Notes: generated from the sequence alone by a model not told the origin. A stretch of 64,000 bases of DNA from Pantoea vagans (GCF_001506165.1 NZ_CP011427.1:1054001-1118000), one strand, 5' to 3'. Counted from the stretch's first letter, positions 23,434 to 32,418 are shown. A program made the numbers and translations.

Positions 23434-23527
23434 GAATCCCCCTATGCGGAGGGGCGTCAGCTTTACTCCCAAGATCGGTCTCAAGCGGTAAGTATTGGCT
23501 GGTACTTATCACCGGGAGGCACCCGGC
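23434..23527 (+). ncRNA. Structured RNA element, late copy 3
   Basis: First hairpin CCCCT-ATGCGG-AGGGG (23439-23454); middle hairpin GGTAAGTA (23487-23494)/TACTTATC (23503-23510); one A (23511); CCGGG-AGGCA-CCCGG (23512-23526). It starts 126 bp after copy 2. A terminator follows at 23556. Confidence 0.7.
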
Positions 23528-23555
23528 ATAGCAATTCCAAATTCACGTATATAAG

Positions 23556-23578
23556 GGCTCGCTTCGGCGAGCCTTTTT
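23556..23578 (+). terminator. Terminator after the RNA array
   Basis: GGCTCGC-TTCG-GCGAGCC with five T. The UUCG tetraloop makes it very stable. It separates the tRNA/RNA array from the lysis genes, so lysis depends on Q read-through. Confidence 0.9.
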
Positions 23579-23687
23579 CGTTTTTGCGCCCGCCAATCAC
23601 TGCAAACCACGCTTACTTTAAGCTGTGGCGGAGCGCAATTTCATTTAAGAGACCATAGACAGCACCTGCCAACTACTGGAGGTGAGG

Positions 23688-24050
23688 ATGAAGCGCATGC
23701 CAGACAAAGATCCAGGCTTATGGGCAAGCCTGCTTGCATGGCTGTACGCCCACAAAAACGAATCAGGTTATGCAGCTCTAGCTGGAGTGATGGCCATACT
23801 ACGCGCCACTTACATCGGCAAAGACACATGGCCAAGACGTTTGCTTGATGCGGCAATGTGCAGCCTCTTCGCATTCTTTCTCCAGCCAACGCTGCAGGTG
23901 CTTGGTTCTGTCTTCAACTGGAATTTCAGCGAGGGCACAACGCAGGTTGCGGCTGTGTTCCTTGGATTTCTCGGCGTTGACTGGCTTTCATCAAAGCTGC
24001 GCCGGTTCATTGATAAGCGCATAGGGGATGGCAATGCTGACACCCAGTAA
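23688..24050 (+). CDS. Lambda-family holin with dual start
   Basis: About 120 residues with three hydrophobic segments (about 20-40, 48-68, 80-95) and a charged C-terminus, the lambda S plan. It begins MKRMPDKD, with a second Met three codons later (ATG 23688 and 23697), like the S107/S105 antiholin/holin pair of lambda. GGAGG lies just upstream. Confidence 0.85.
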   Translation: MKRMPDKDPGLWASLLAWLYAHKNESGYAALAGVMAILRATYIGKDTWPRRLLDAAMCSLFAFFLQPTLQVLGSVFNWNFSEGTTQVAAVFLGFLGVDWLSSKLRRFIDKRIGDGNADTQ

Positions 24051-24666
24051 TTTTCAGAAGGCTACTGGCGTAACTGATGCCCAGCGTGATACGTGGTTTC
24101 CGCGCATCTCAGCCAGCATGGCAGCATTTGGCATCACCACGGCATTACGTAAGGCTCACTTTCTGGCTCAGGTTGGTCATGAATCGGCAGGATTTACTAA
24201 AACCGAGGAAGGACTCAATTACAGCGAGAACGCGCTCACCGCGATGTTTGGCAGGCGCATTACTGCGGCGCAGGCTAATGCCTATGGACGCAACACCGCG
24301 CACCCGGCAAACCAGAAGATGATTGCTAACTTCATTTACGCCAACCGCAATGGTAATGGTGATGTGGCTTCGGGTGATGGATACCGTTATCGCGGTCGCG
24401 GTCTTATCCAGATCACGGGCAGAGCAAACTACGCGGCGCTGGCCGGGCAGTTAAGCGCTGATGTGGTGGCGAACCCTGATTTGCTGAAAGAACCGATGCA
24501 GGCCGCAATGTCAGCGGCGGCATGGTGGAAGAATCACGGATTAAACGAACTGGCTGACACTGATGATGTTACCCGCATCACCAGAGTTATTAACGGTGGA
24601 ACTAACGGCCTGGACGACAGGATCACCCGCTTACTCAAAGCTAAGGGGATTCTATGCTCAACGTAA
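24034..24666 (+). CDS. Endolysin, glycoside hydrolase family 19
   Basis: A 210-residue chitinase-like lysozyme. HFLAQVGHESAGF contains the catalytic Glu and GDGYRYRGRGLIQITG is the GH19 signature, with a conserved end (VTRITRVINGG). It cuts peptidoglycan after holin action. ATG 24034 was preferred over 24028 because AGGGGA is well spaced. It overlaps the holin and Rz genes. Confidence 0.92.
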   Translation: MLTPSNFQKATGVTDAQRDTWFPRISASMAAFGITTALRKAHFLAQVGHESAGFTKTEEGLNYSENALTAMFGRRITAAQANAYGRNTAHPANQKMIANFIYANRNGNGDVASGDGYRYRGRGLIQITGRANYAALAGQLSADVVANPDLLKEPMQAAMSAAAWWKNHGLNELADTDDVTRITRVINGGTNGLDDRITRLLKAKGILCST

Positions 24667-25127
24667 TCGGCTTTATCCGAAACTATTCACACGTCATTTT
24701 CATTGGCCTTATCTGCGTCTGCCTTTGGGGGCTTAACGCCCGTAACTCACAGCTGACCGCGACAAACGACCGGCTGGAAAAGTTATCAAACAGTAAAGAC
24801 GACCAGATAAACGACCTTCGCTCTAAAAACGATGACCTGGCTTCCAGCGTTAACGACCTCGTTACAGCGGTAAAGAAGCAAAACGAAGTGATGGGGCAGG
24901 TAGCAGACCAGCGAGCGGTAACAGCAGAGCAGAACCGGAAACTCCAGAATGAAATCAAGCAATACCTTGCGGCTGATAAAAACGCTGCCGCTCCTGTTCC
25001 TGCTGATGCTGTTAAGCGGTTGCGAGACGCAGCGAAGTCAGCAAGTGGAGTACAGGACGATAAAGCAGCCCCGGTTAAATCTTCCAGCGGAACTGACCAG
25101 CCCGATAAAGGCACCGGAGCCCGCTAG
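24654..25127 (+). CDS. Inner-membrane spanin Rz
   Basis: A 157-residue protein: one N-terminal membrane helix (about 10-29) and a long periplasmic coiled coil rich in Asn, Asp, Gln and Lys. It overlaps the endolysin end and contains the rz1 gene in another frame, the standard Rz/Rz1 layout. Confidence 0.88.
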   Translation: MLNVIGFIRNYSHVIFIGLICVCLWGLNARNSQLTATNDRLEKLSNSKDDQINDLRSKNDDLASSVNDLVTAVKKQNEVMGQVADQRAVTAEQNRKLQNEIKQYLAADKNAAAPVPADAVKRLRDAAKSASGVQDDKAAPVKSSSGTDQPDKGTGAR

Positions 25128-25236
25128 CGCGATGAGTTATGGCGATTCGGTTGAGTTGAACGTGGTGCTATATGGGTTGGTTGAGCAGTGCAATATTGAT
25201 AGGGCTGCAGTTCGGAAAATCGAAGGGAACAGATAG
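24949..25236 (+). CDS. Outer-membrane spanin lipoprotein Rz1
   Basis: A 95-residue lipoprotein read in another frame inside and past Rz. Signal peptide LPLLFLLMLLSGC with the lipobox LSGC. It pairs with Rz to fuse inner and outer membranes at lysis. It is longer than lambda Rz1 because it extends about 110 nt past the Rz stop. Confidence 0.85.
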   Translation: MKSSNTLRLIKTLPLLFLLMLLSGCETQRSQQVEYRTIKQPRLNLPAELTSPIKAPEPASAMSYGDSVELNVVLYGLVEQCNIDRAAVRKIEGNR

Positions 25237-25325
25237 AATAAGTATGCTGTAAAAACTTAAAAAGTGCTTCAATAACATCCACGTTGGCTGTAATTTGGTT
25301 GTTTTCATTTTAGAGGTATTCAACC

Positions 25326-25685
25326 ATGAAACTAGTGGGTATTGATAAGTTGCTGAGCAGTACGGAGAATGGATTGGCCCAACGGTATCTAGTTTTAGAC
25401 TATGTACCTAATAATTATTGGGCAGATATGTTTTTAAAGTTACACAAAAATTCAATCTCTCCAGAGAAGCGAGAGGTTTCCCTAAGAGGTAAATATGTCA
25501 TCGTTGAATGCCTTGTTGAAGAAATTCAGGGGCAGGTCAACTTCCTGAATAAATTATGTGAGGAAGCTGAAATACAGCTCATTAAAGCGCATGATCAGGA
25601 ACAAAAAGCTAAACAAGCTAAAGGTAGGTTAGAGGAAGAAAATAGAATCCTAGCTTTAGAGGCTTTCGAAAAGCTGAAATTCTGA
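25326..25685 (+). CDS. AT-rich accessory gene (moron candidate)
   Basis: A 119-residue protein I do not recognise, with a helical, charged C-terminus likely to form a coiled coil (EQKAKQAKGRLEEENRILAL). It has lower GC than its neighbours, its own upstream spacer and its own terminator, features of a moron inserted between the lysis and packaging modules. Confidence 0.6.
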   Translation: MKLVGIDKLLSSTENGLAQRYLVLDYVPNNYWADMFLKLHKNSISPEKREVSLRGKYVIVECLVEEIQGQVNFLNKLCEEAEIQLIKAHDQEQKAKQAKGRLEEENRILALEAFEKLKF

Positions 25686-25691
25686 TGACTG

Positions 25692-25715
25692 AACCGCCTA
25701 AAGGCGGTTTTTTAA
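25692..25715 (+). terminator. Terminator of the accessory gene
   Basis: AACCGCC (25692-25698) and GGCGGTT (25703-25709) followed by T-rich sequence. Confidence 0.88.
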
Positions 25716-25816
25716 TTTTGAAGTTTAATGCGCTATCAAAATAAACAACTTACTGATGGTTGATGACTTTATTTTTGTAAAACAGTTTTATTCGATCTTC
25801 ACCGAGGAACTTTCAA

Positions 25817-26155
25817 ATGGCTGAACCGCGCATATATAACAGTCGGTGGGATAAGGCCAGGCTTTCATTTCTCAGGTCGCACCCTATCTGCGTAATGTGT
25901 CACCGACAGGGCCGCGCGGTTGCCGCCACTGTGGTCGACCACATCAAACCTCACCGTTTGAAAGAGGCGCTCAACGGTGGCAAGCAGGAGGAGGTTGTTA
26001 AGGCTCAGAAGCTGTTCTGGGACAAAGGCAACTGGCAGCCATTGTGCAAGCAGCATCATGATTCAACGAAGCAGCGTGAAGAGAAGCGTGGGCATGTCAT
26101 CGGGTGCGATGAGAATGGCATGCCTCTTGACCCGTCATCCCACTGGCACAAATGA
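25817..26155 (+). CDS. HNH endonuclease of the packaging module
   Basis: A 112-residue HNH protein: CVMCHRQG, VVDHIKPHR (His-Asp-His) and NWQPLCKQHHDSTK. HNH proteins directly before terminase genes in HK97-type phages assist terminase cutting at cos. That role is from known families. Confidence 0.9.
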   Translation: MAEPRIYNSRWDKARLSFLRSHPICVMCHRQGRAVAATVVDHIKPHRLKEALNGGKQEEVVKAQKLFWDKGNWQPLCKQHHDSTKQREEKRGHVIGCDENGMPLDPSSHWHK

Positions 26156-26204
26156 TAATCAATATCGTTTGAATGAAGGTGGCACAAAAATGGTGCAAAA
26201 ATTT

Positions 26205-26276
26205 AACATCAGACGGAGGAGGGGCGGGGTAAATGTTCAGGGTACATCGCCTTCCTGACCGCCCGCCCCCCTTTTT
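26205..26276. other. Candidate cos region
   Basis: The HNH-terS gap contains GGGGCGGG (about 26220-26228) and CCCGCCCC (about 26262-26270), which can pair, with a T-run after. Cohesive-end sites of HK97-type phages lie between the HNH and terS genes, but I cannot identify the nick positions; the pairing could also be a terminator. Confidence 0.3.
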
Positions 26277-26319
26277 ATGCACAACCGCGAAATGAAAAGT
26301 TTTTTTCTGGGAGGTTTTT

Positions 26320-26787
26320 ATGGCCGGAAGACGACCAAAACCTACCCATCTGAAAGTTGTTACAGGGAATCCCGGCAAGCGCGCGCTCAATAAAAAAGAG
26401 CCGAAGCCCGCCCGGGAAATTCCAAGCCCTCCATCACATCTGACCGACTGGGGTAAAACAGCCTGGGGAAAGCTCACCGTTCTGCTGGACGGGATGGGCG
26501 TGCTCACGGTTGCGGATACACTTGCGCTCGAACGGCTCTGCGATCTTTATGCAGAAATTCTGCAATTGCGCCAGATAGTCGATATCGAAGGGCGCACCTA
26601 TACGACTAAAACCCAGATGGGTGATTTTTTGATTAAAGCAAACCCGGCTGTCGCCATGCTGGCGGATGTGGATCGCCGGTTCAAAAGTTATCTGGTGGAG
26701 TTCGGCCTTACACCGGCTGCCCGGTCAAAGGTAAATGCTGATGGTGGAGAAAAAGAAGAAGACCCGCTCAACCAGTTCTTCGGTTGA
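26320..26787 (+). CDS. Terminase small subunit, P27 family
   Basis: A 155-residue protein beginning MAGRRPKPTHLKVVTGNPGK, typical of P27-type TerS, which recognises the packaging site. GGGAGG is upstream. The end overlaps TerL by about 50 nt. Confidence 0.92.
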   Translation: MAGRRPKPTHLKVVTGNPGKRALNKKEPKPAREIPSPPSHLTDWGKTAWGKLTVLLDGMGVLTVADTLALERLCDLYAEILQLRQIVDIEGRTYTTKTQMGDFLIKANPAVAMLADVDRRFKSYLVEFGLTPAARSKVNADGGEKEEDPLNQFFG

Positions 26788-28486
26788 TCCAGCTACACAA
26801 TATGCCATGGACGTTACCAGCGGCTCAGTCATAGCGGGCCCGGATATTCGCGCTGCATGCGCACGGCACCTTCGGGATTTAGAAGAAGGGCCTGAGCGCG
26901 GACTGTTTTGGGATGTTGAAGCCGTCACTCGCGTCGTTAATTTCTTCGCTCAGGTTCTGAAGCTTAACGGCGGTGAGCATGAGGGAAAACCGTTTATCCT
27001 GCTGCCATGGCAGTGTTTCATTGTGGGTTCTCTCTTTGGCTGGAAAGCGGAGGACGGCACGCGCCGCTTTCGCATGAGCTACATAGAATCAGGTAAGGGT
27101 TCAGGCAAGTCGCCTCTTGCTGGCGGTGTTGGCCTTTACCTTCTGATGGCAGACAAGGAGCCACGCGCCGAAGTATATGCGGCGGCCACAAAAAAAGACC
27201 AGGCGATGATCCTGTTTCGCGATGCGGTAACGATGGTCGATCAGTCGCCCGCGCTGGCGCAGCGCATCACCAAATCCGGCACCGGGCTGAATGTTTGGAA
27301 TCTCGCGTTCTTGCAGACAGGCTCTTTCTTCAAACCGATCAGCTCCGATGATGGTCAGTCAGGCCCGCGCCCTCACGGCGCGTTGATCGACGAGGTCCAT
27401 GAGCACAAAACAAACGCCGTTGTTGAGATGATGCGCGCCGGGACCAAGGGCCGTCGTCAGGCTCTGATGTTCCTCATCACCAACAGTGGCCACGATAAGA
27501 CCAGCGTCTGTTATGAGTATCACGAGTACGGTCGCAAGGTTGCAGCCGGTGACCTCGTTGATGACAGCTTTTTCAGCTTCATCTGTTCGCTGGATGAGGG
27601 CGACGACCCGTTCAAAGATGAATCCTGCTGGGGGAAAGCTAACCCCTCACTGGGGCAAACATTCACGGATAAATATCTGCGTGAGCAGGTGACGCAGGCG
27701 CGCGGAATGCCTTCGAAAGAGAGCATCGTGCGCCGCCTTAACTTCTGTCAGTGGGTGGAAGCGTCCGATCCTTGGATTGACAGCGACACCTGGATGAACT
27801 GCGAACAGGACTTTGATCCCGCAGATTTGGCGGGAGAAGAGTGTTACGGGGGGCTGGACCTGTCAGGTTCTCGTGACCTGACGGCACTGGCGCTTTACTT
27901 CCCGAAATCCAAAAAGCTTTTAGTCGAATTCTGGACCCCTAAAGACTCACTGCTTGAGCGCGCCAAAACGGACCATGTTCCCTATGACGCCTGGTTGCGT
28001 AACGGCTTCATCCATGCACCACCGGGGAAGGCGGTTAACTACGGCTTTGTAGCGGTACGAATTGGAGAGTTGGCGGCCAGATATGACATTAAGTGCATCG
28101 CGTTTGACCAGTATCGCATTAAGTATCTGGAGCCCGAACTCGAAAGCGAGTCTGTGAGCGTTGACCTTGTTCCGCACGGTCAGGGCTTTTATAAGGCCCA
28201 GGAATCCGGACTCTGGATGCCGCGCTCTATCGAGTTGTTTGAGGAACACCTCAATAACCGGGTTCTAGTTATACGGCCTAATCCCTGCCTGCGCTGGAAC
28301 GCTGCCTCTGCAGTGCTTGAGGCAGATCAGAAGGACAACCGTATCTTTGCCAAAAAGAAAAGCACTGGTCGAATTGATGGCGTGGTGGCGTCTGCAATGG
28401 CAATCGGTGCGGCTGAGGATGCAGTGCTGGTAGACAGTGGCGACCCCGATGACTTTTTTGACGACCCGATTATGGTAGGTATCTGA
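26735..28486 (+). CDS. Terminase large subunit
   Basis: A 583-residue packaging motor. Walker A ESGKGSGKS (about 118-126) and Walker B GALIDEVHEH form the ATPase, and the C-terminal half holds the nuclease (Asp-rich stretches GLDLSGSRDL and AFDQYRIKYL). The Met two codons later (26741) could be the true start. Confidence 0.95.
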   Translation: MLMVEKKKKTRSTSSSVDPATQYAMDVTSGSVIAGPDIRAACARHLRDLEEGPERGLFWDVEAVTRVVNFFAQVLKLNGGEHEGKPFILLPWQCFIVGSLFGWKAEDGTRRFRMSYIESGKGSGKSPLAGGVGLYLLMADKEPRAEVYAAATKKDQAMILFRDAVTMVDQSPALAQRITKSGTGLNVWNLAFLQTGSFFKPISSDDGQSGPRPHGALIDEVHEHKTNAVVEMMRAGTKGRRQALMFLITNSGHDKTSVCYEYHEYGRKVAAGDLVDDSFFSFICSLDEGDDPFKDESCWGKANPSLGQTFTDKYLREQVTQARGMPSKESIVRRLNFCQWVEASDPWIDSDTWMNCEQDFDPADLAGEECYGGLDLSGSRDLTALALYFPKSKKLLVEFWTPKDSLLERAKTDHVPYDAWLRNGFIHAPPGKAVNYGFVAVRIGELAARYDIKCIAFDQYRIKYLEPELESESVSVDLVPHGQGFYKAQESGLWMPRSIELFEEHLNNRVLVIRPNPCLRWNAASAVLEADQKDNRIFAKKKSTGRIDGVVASAMAIGAAEDAVLVDSGDPDDFFDDPIMVGI

Positions 28487-29790
28487 TGAAGCAAAAGAAA
28501 CAGCCGGGCCGCATTAAAAGCGCGATTGTTAACTGGCTTGGCGAGTCCATTGGGCTTAACGATGCTGCTTTCTGGCAGGAATGGTACGGCACCAGTAGTA
28601 GCGGAAAAGTAGTGACAGCTGAGAAAGCGCTGGCGCTGGCTTCAGTCTGGGCATGTGTTCGACTACTCAGTGAGTCGGTTTCAACCCTACCCATGAAGGT
28701 TTATGAACGCGCTGCCGATGGTTCCCGCAAGCTTGCTCTGAATCATCCGGCCTATCAGCTGCTTTGCCGCCGCCCAAACAGTGAAATGACACCGTCACGA
28801 TTTATGCTGATGGTGGTTGCCAGTATCTGTCTGCGGGGCAACGCCTACGTTGAGAAAAAGATGATAGGCACCAAGCTGGTTTCGCTTGTTCCACTTCTTC
28901 CACAGAGTATGAAGGTAGAACGCCTCGACAGCGGTGAGCTGCAATATACCTACACCGAAAAAGGCATACCCCGCATCATTCCTGTAAAGAACATGATGCA
29001 TATTCGTGGTTTCGGGCTAGATGGCGTCTGCGGGATGATGCCGATGCGCACCGGGCGTGATGTGTTCGGGGCGGCAATGGCGGTAGAAGAATCCGCTGCC
29101 AAGATTTTTGAAAACGGTATTCAGACTTCCGGCTTCTTCCTCTCGAAGAACCTGCTGACAAAAGAGCAACGCCAAAAGAACCGTGAAAACCTTAACCGGT
29201 TCGTTGGTTCAAAAAATGCCGGAAAGGTGATGGTGCTGGAGGGCGATATGTCCTATCAGGGTATTACGCTGAACCCTGAAGACGCTCAGATGCTTGAATC
29301 ACGCTCGTTCAGCATTGAAGAAATCTGCCGCTGGTTCCGTGTTCCGCCATTTATGGTGGGCCACGTTGATAAACAAAGCAGTTGGGCTTCAAGTGTAGAG
29401 GGCATGAACCTGCTGTTCCTGACCAACACGCTGCGCCCGATGCTGGTTAACATTGAGCAGGAAATTTCACGCTGCCTGCTTAACGGCGATGAAGATTTGT
29501 TTGCTGAGTTCTCCGTTGAGGGGCTGTTACGCGCCGACAGCGCCGGACGTTCCGCCTATTACACTACAGCACTTCAGAACGGCTGGATGTCACGTAATGA
29601 CGTTCGTCGCCTTGAGAATCTGCCACCAATTGAAGGCGGTGATATCTACACCGTGCAACTGAACCTTACCCCGCTTGAGGATTTGCGCAAAAACAGCATT
29701 GAAGCAAGGGCTACGTTGTTGCGCGAAGTTCACAATGCCGTTTTCCCGGACATTCCTTTAGAACAGTCACCGCTTAAACAAGCGGCTTAG
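28486..29790 (+). CDS. HK97-type portal protein
   Basis: A 434-residue portal: ALALASVWACVRLLSESVST, then FSIEEICRWFRVPPFMVGH, both characteristic of the family. It forms the ring at one head vertex through which DNA enters. It overlaps the TerL end. Confidence 0.95.
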   Translation: MKQKKQPGRIKSAIVNWLGESIGLNDAAFWQEWYGTSSSGKVVTAEKALALASVWACVRLLSESVSTLPMKVYERAADGSRKLALNHPAYQLLCRRPNSEMTPSRFMLMVVASICLRGNAYVEKKMIGTKLVSLVPLLPQSMKVERLDSGELQYTYTEKGIPRIIPVKNMMHIRGFGLDGVCGMMPMRTGRDVFGAAMAVEESAAKIFENGIQTSGFFLSKNLLTKEQRQKNRENLNRFVGSKNAGKVMVLEGDMSYQGITLNPEDAQMLESRSFSIEEICRWFRVPPFMVGHVDKQSSWASSVEGMNLLFLTNTLRPMLVNIEQEISRCLLNGDEDLFAEFSVEGLLRADSAGRSAYYTTALQNGWMSRNDVRRLENLPPIEGGDIYTVQLNLTPLEDLRKNSIEARATLLREVHNAVFPDIPLEQSPLKQAA

Positions 29791-29801
29791 GAGCAACCCC
29801 C

Positions 29802-30650
29802 ATGACATTGAAAAGTCTTCCGGCAGCGCCGGAGGGGCGGCCTTTTGCGCGCGAAAATCGCGATCTGCCGTCCTCCGCAATGGAACGCTGGAACGGCGGT
29901 ATTAAAGCCGCGAAGCAGGCAGACAACAGCATTTCCGTGTTCGACGTCATTGGCGCTGACTGGTACGGCGATGGAGTTACCGCCAGCCGCATTGCTGCTG
30001 CCCTCCGGTCAATCGGCGGCGCTGATGTGACCGTGAATATCAATTCGCCCGGCGGAGATATGTTTGAAGGCCTGGCAATTTATAACCTGCTGCGCGAGTA
30101 CGAGGGAAAAGTCACCGTCAAGGTGCTGGGCCTCGCTGCTTCTGCTGCTTCGATCATCGCGATGGCCGGTGATGAGGTCCAGATTGGTCGCGGTGCCTTC
30201 CTGATGATCCATAACTGCTGGGTGTATGCGATGGGCAACCGTCACGACCTGCAGCAGATTGCGGCTGACATGGTGCCTTTTGATAAAGCCATGAACGATA
30301 TTTACGGCGCTCGCACGGGGCTGGATACCGCCACTATCGACGCAATGATGGACGCAGAAACTTACATCGGCGGCAGTGATGCTGTTGATAAGGGATTTGC
30401 GGATCGTCTTCTTTCTGCAGATGAAATTGCGGATGACGACGACAGCCCCGCAGCTGCATTACGCAAACTGGACGCGATGCTGGCTAAAACCGATGCACCC
30501 CGTTCCGAACGTCGAAAACTTCTCAAAGCACTAACCGGCAGCAAGCCAGGCGCTGCTGCCACCCCTGAAGGTATGCCGGGCGCTACCGACGAAATCAACC
30601 CTGAAAGTATTGAACAACTTCAAAACGCGCTGGCCGCGTTCGGCAAATAA
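29802..30650 (+). CDS. Prohead protease, ClpP (S14)-like
   Basis: A 282-residue protein. NINSPGGDMFEGLAIYNLL, LGLAASAASIIAMAGD with the catalytic Ser, and FLMIHNCW with the catalytic His show the ClpP fold. It cleaves the scaffold region of the major capsid protein. It is followed 9 nt later by the capsid gene. Confidence 0.93.
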   Translation: MTLKSLPAAPEGRPFARENRDLPSSAMERWNGGIKAAKQADNSISVFDVIGADWYGDGVTASRIAAALRSIGGADVTVNINSPGGDMFEGLAIYNLLREYEGKVTVKVLGLAASAASIIAMAGDEVQIGRGAFLMIHNCWVYAMGNRHDLQQIAADMVPFDKAMNDIYGARTGLDTATIDAMMDAETYIGGSDAVDKGFADRLLSADEIADDDDSPAAALRKLDAMLAKTDAPRSERRKLLKALTGSKPGAAATPEGMPGATDEINPESIEQLQNALAAFGK

Positions 30651-30659
30651 GGAATCATC

Positions 30660-31871
30660 ATGTCAGATGTAAATGAGTTACTTAAGAAAGTATCTGCAAA
30701 GCTTGAAGAGGTTTCAGGCACCTTCAGCGCGAAGGCTGAAGATGCGCTTAAGGAAGCAAAGAACTCTGGTCAGTTGTCAGCCCAGACAAAAGAGGCGGTC
30801 GATAAAATCGCCACTGAATTTAACGCTCTTAACGAGGCGAATAAAACGCTGAAAGCATCACTCGGTGAGCTGGAACAGCACGTCGCACAGATGCCGATGA
30901 ACCACGCGGCCAAAGTTGTTGAAACCGTGGGTCGTCAGGTCGTCTCATCTGAAGCGCTTAAAGCCTTCACCGCTGGCGTTGAAGGTAATAAACGCATCAG
31001 TATTCCAGTTAATGCAGCGCTGGTTTCAGTCGATGTTCCTGGTCAAATCGTTGCGCCTGATCGCCTTCCTGGTATCGACACCCAGCCAAAGCAGCGCCTG
31101 TTTATTCGTGATTTGATTGCGCCGGGCCGTACGGCTTCCAACACCATTTACTGGGTGCAGCAGACCGGTTTCACCAACAAAGCCGCTGCCGTTGCTGAAA
31201 ATACGACCAAGCCGTACAGCGACATTGCGTTTGCTGAGAAGATCACGCCAGTTCGCACGATCGCTCACCTGTTTAAGGCGGCCAAGCAGATTCTGGATGA
31301 TATGCCGCAACTGCAGTCAACGATTGATGCAGAGCTGCGCTACGGTCTGAAGTACGTTGAGGAGCAGGAAATTCTGTTTGGTGACGGTACCGGTGCCCAT
31401 CTCGAAGGTATCGTTCCGCAGGCTTCAGATTTTGCCGCTGCATTTACAGTCGAAAGTCAGAATGGTATTGACGATCTGCGCCTGGCCATGCTTCAGGCTC
31501 AACTGGCGAGATTCCCGGCTTCGGGTCACGTCCTGCATTTCATCGACTGGGCCAAGATTGAATTGACCAAAGACACGCTGGGTCGCTATATCCTGGCGAA
31601 TCCTGCGGCGCTGACAGGGCCAACCCTCTGGGGTCTTCCTGTCGTGGCTACCGAAGCGGCTGCATTCCAGGGCAAATTCCTGACAGGCGCATTTAATGCC
31701 GGTGCACAAATCTTTGATCGTGAAGATGCCAACGTCGTTATCTCCACCGAAAACGCCGACGACTTTGAGAAAAACATGATCTCAATCCGTTGTGAAGAGC
31801 GTCTCGCTTTGGCGGTTAAACGTCCTGAAGCATTCATCTACGGTACCTTCACCGTTCCTGCAGCCAGCTAA
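30660..31871 (+). CDS. HK97-type major capsid protein
   Basis: A 403-residue protein with an N-terminal helical delta/scaffold domain (about 1-105, a coiled coil to be removed by the protease) and the HK97 fold (TASNTIYWVQQTGFTNKAAA, PVRTIAHLFKAAKQIL). Confidence 0.93.
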   Translation: MSDVNELLKKVSAKLEEVSGTFSAKAEDALKEAKNSGQLSAQTKEAVDKIATEFNALNEANKTLKASLGELEQHVAQMPMNHAAKVVETVGRQVVSSEALKAFTAGVEGNKRISIPVNAALVSVDVPGQIVAPDRLPGIDTQPKQRLFIRDLIAPGRTASNTIYWVQQTGFTNKAAAVAENTTKPYSDIAFAEKITPVRTIAHLFKAAKQILDDMPQLQSTIDAELRYGLKYVEEQEILFGDGTGAHLEGIVPQASDFAAAFTVESQNGIDDLRLAMLQAQLARFPASGHVLHFIDWAKIELTKDTLGRYILANPAALTGPTLWGLPVVATEAAAFQGKFLTGAFNAGAQIFDREDANVVISTENADDFEKNMISIRCEERLALAVKRPEAFIYGTFTVPAAS

Positions 31872-31877
31872 CTAATC

Positions 31878-31897
31878 AGGCGGCCTGAGTGCCGCCT
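31878..31897 (+). terminator. Weak terminator after the capsid gene
   Basis: AGGCGGC and GCCGCCT around a 6-nt loop with a short T-run. It may reduce transcription beyond the highly expressed capsid gene. Confidence 0.5.
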
Positions 31898-31914
31898 TTA
31901 TCAGGGGTACGTTC

Positions 31915-32418
31915 ATGAAACTGATTCTGTTAAAGCCGAATTACTTTAATGGTGTGGTCGTAACTGAAGGTCAAACTATTGAAACGACTGAGCAACACGG
32001 TCGTGAACTCATCAAGCTTAAATATGCCCGTTCAGTCGATGATGACGGCGATGCAGAAGCAAAGGCTAAAGCCGATGCTGAAGCGCAAGCCAAAGCAGAA
32101 GCCGAAGCACAGGCTAATGCCGAGGCTGAAGCCAAAGCGAAGGCTGAAGAAGATGCTCAGGCTAAAGCCGATGCTGAAGCGCAAGCCAAAGCAGAAGCCG
32201 AAGCACAGGCTAATGCCGAGGCTGAAGCCAAAGCGAAGGCTGAAGAAGATGCTCAGGCTAAAGCCGATGCTGAAGCGCAAGCCAAAGCAGAAGCCGAAGC
32301 ACAGGCTAATGCCGAGGCTGAAGCCAAAGCGAAGGCTGAAGAAGATGCTCAGGCTAAAGCCGCTGCTGAAGCGCAAGCCAAAGCAGATGCCGAAGCAAAG
32401 GAAAAAGCTAAAAAATAA
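31915..32418 (+). CDS. Ala/Glu-rich repeat protein of the head module
   Basis: A 167-residue protein. The first about 40 residues form a small folded-looking domain (LILLKPNYFNGVVVTEGQ). The rest is an Ala/Glu/Lys helix of 32-residue repeats encoded by identical 96-bp DNA repeats. Its position between the capsid gene and the connector genes suggests a head or connector accessory protein. Confidence 0.7.
   Translation: MKLILLKPNYFNGVVVTEGQTIETTEQHGRELIKLKYARSVDDDGDAEAKAKADAEAQAKAEAEAQANAEAEAKAKAEEDAQAKADAEAQAKAEAEAQANAEAEAKAKAEEDAQAKADAEAQAKAEAEAQANAEAEAKAKAEEDAQAKAAAEAQAKADAEAKEKAKK
32065..32352. repeat. Three identical 96-bp tandem repeats
   Basis: Units at 32065-32160, 32161-32256 and 32257-32352 appear identical base for base; a diverging partial unit follows at 32353. 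Each encodes 32 residues, keeping the frame. Identity implies recent expansion, so copy number may vary. Confidence 0.9.

Noticed and set aside
23093..23512. 139-codon minus-strand frame across the RNA array
   Set aside because: Its apparent internal repeats come from the RNA elements; no ribosome site and wrong strand for the late operon.
23185..23527. CRISPR array
   Set aside because: Units are about 125 bp with internal hairpins and diverged middles; there are no short repeats with equal spacers and no cas genes.
32032..32376. 114-codon minus-strand frame rich in Phe/Gly/Ser
   Set aside because: It is the complement of the 96-bp repeats and exists only because they are free of stops in that frame.
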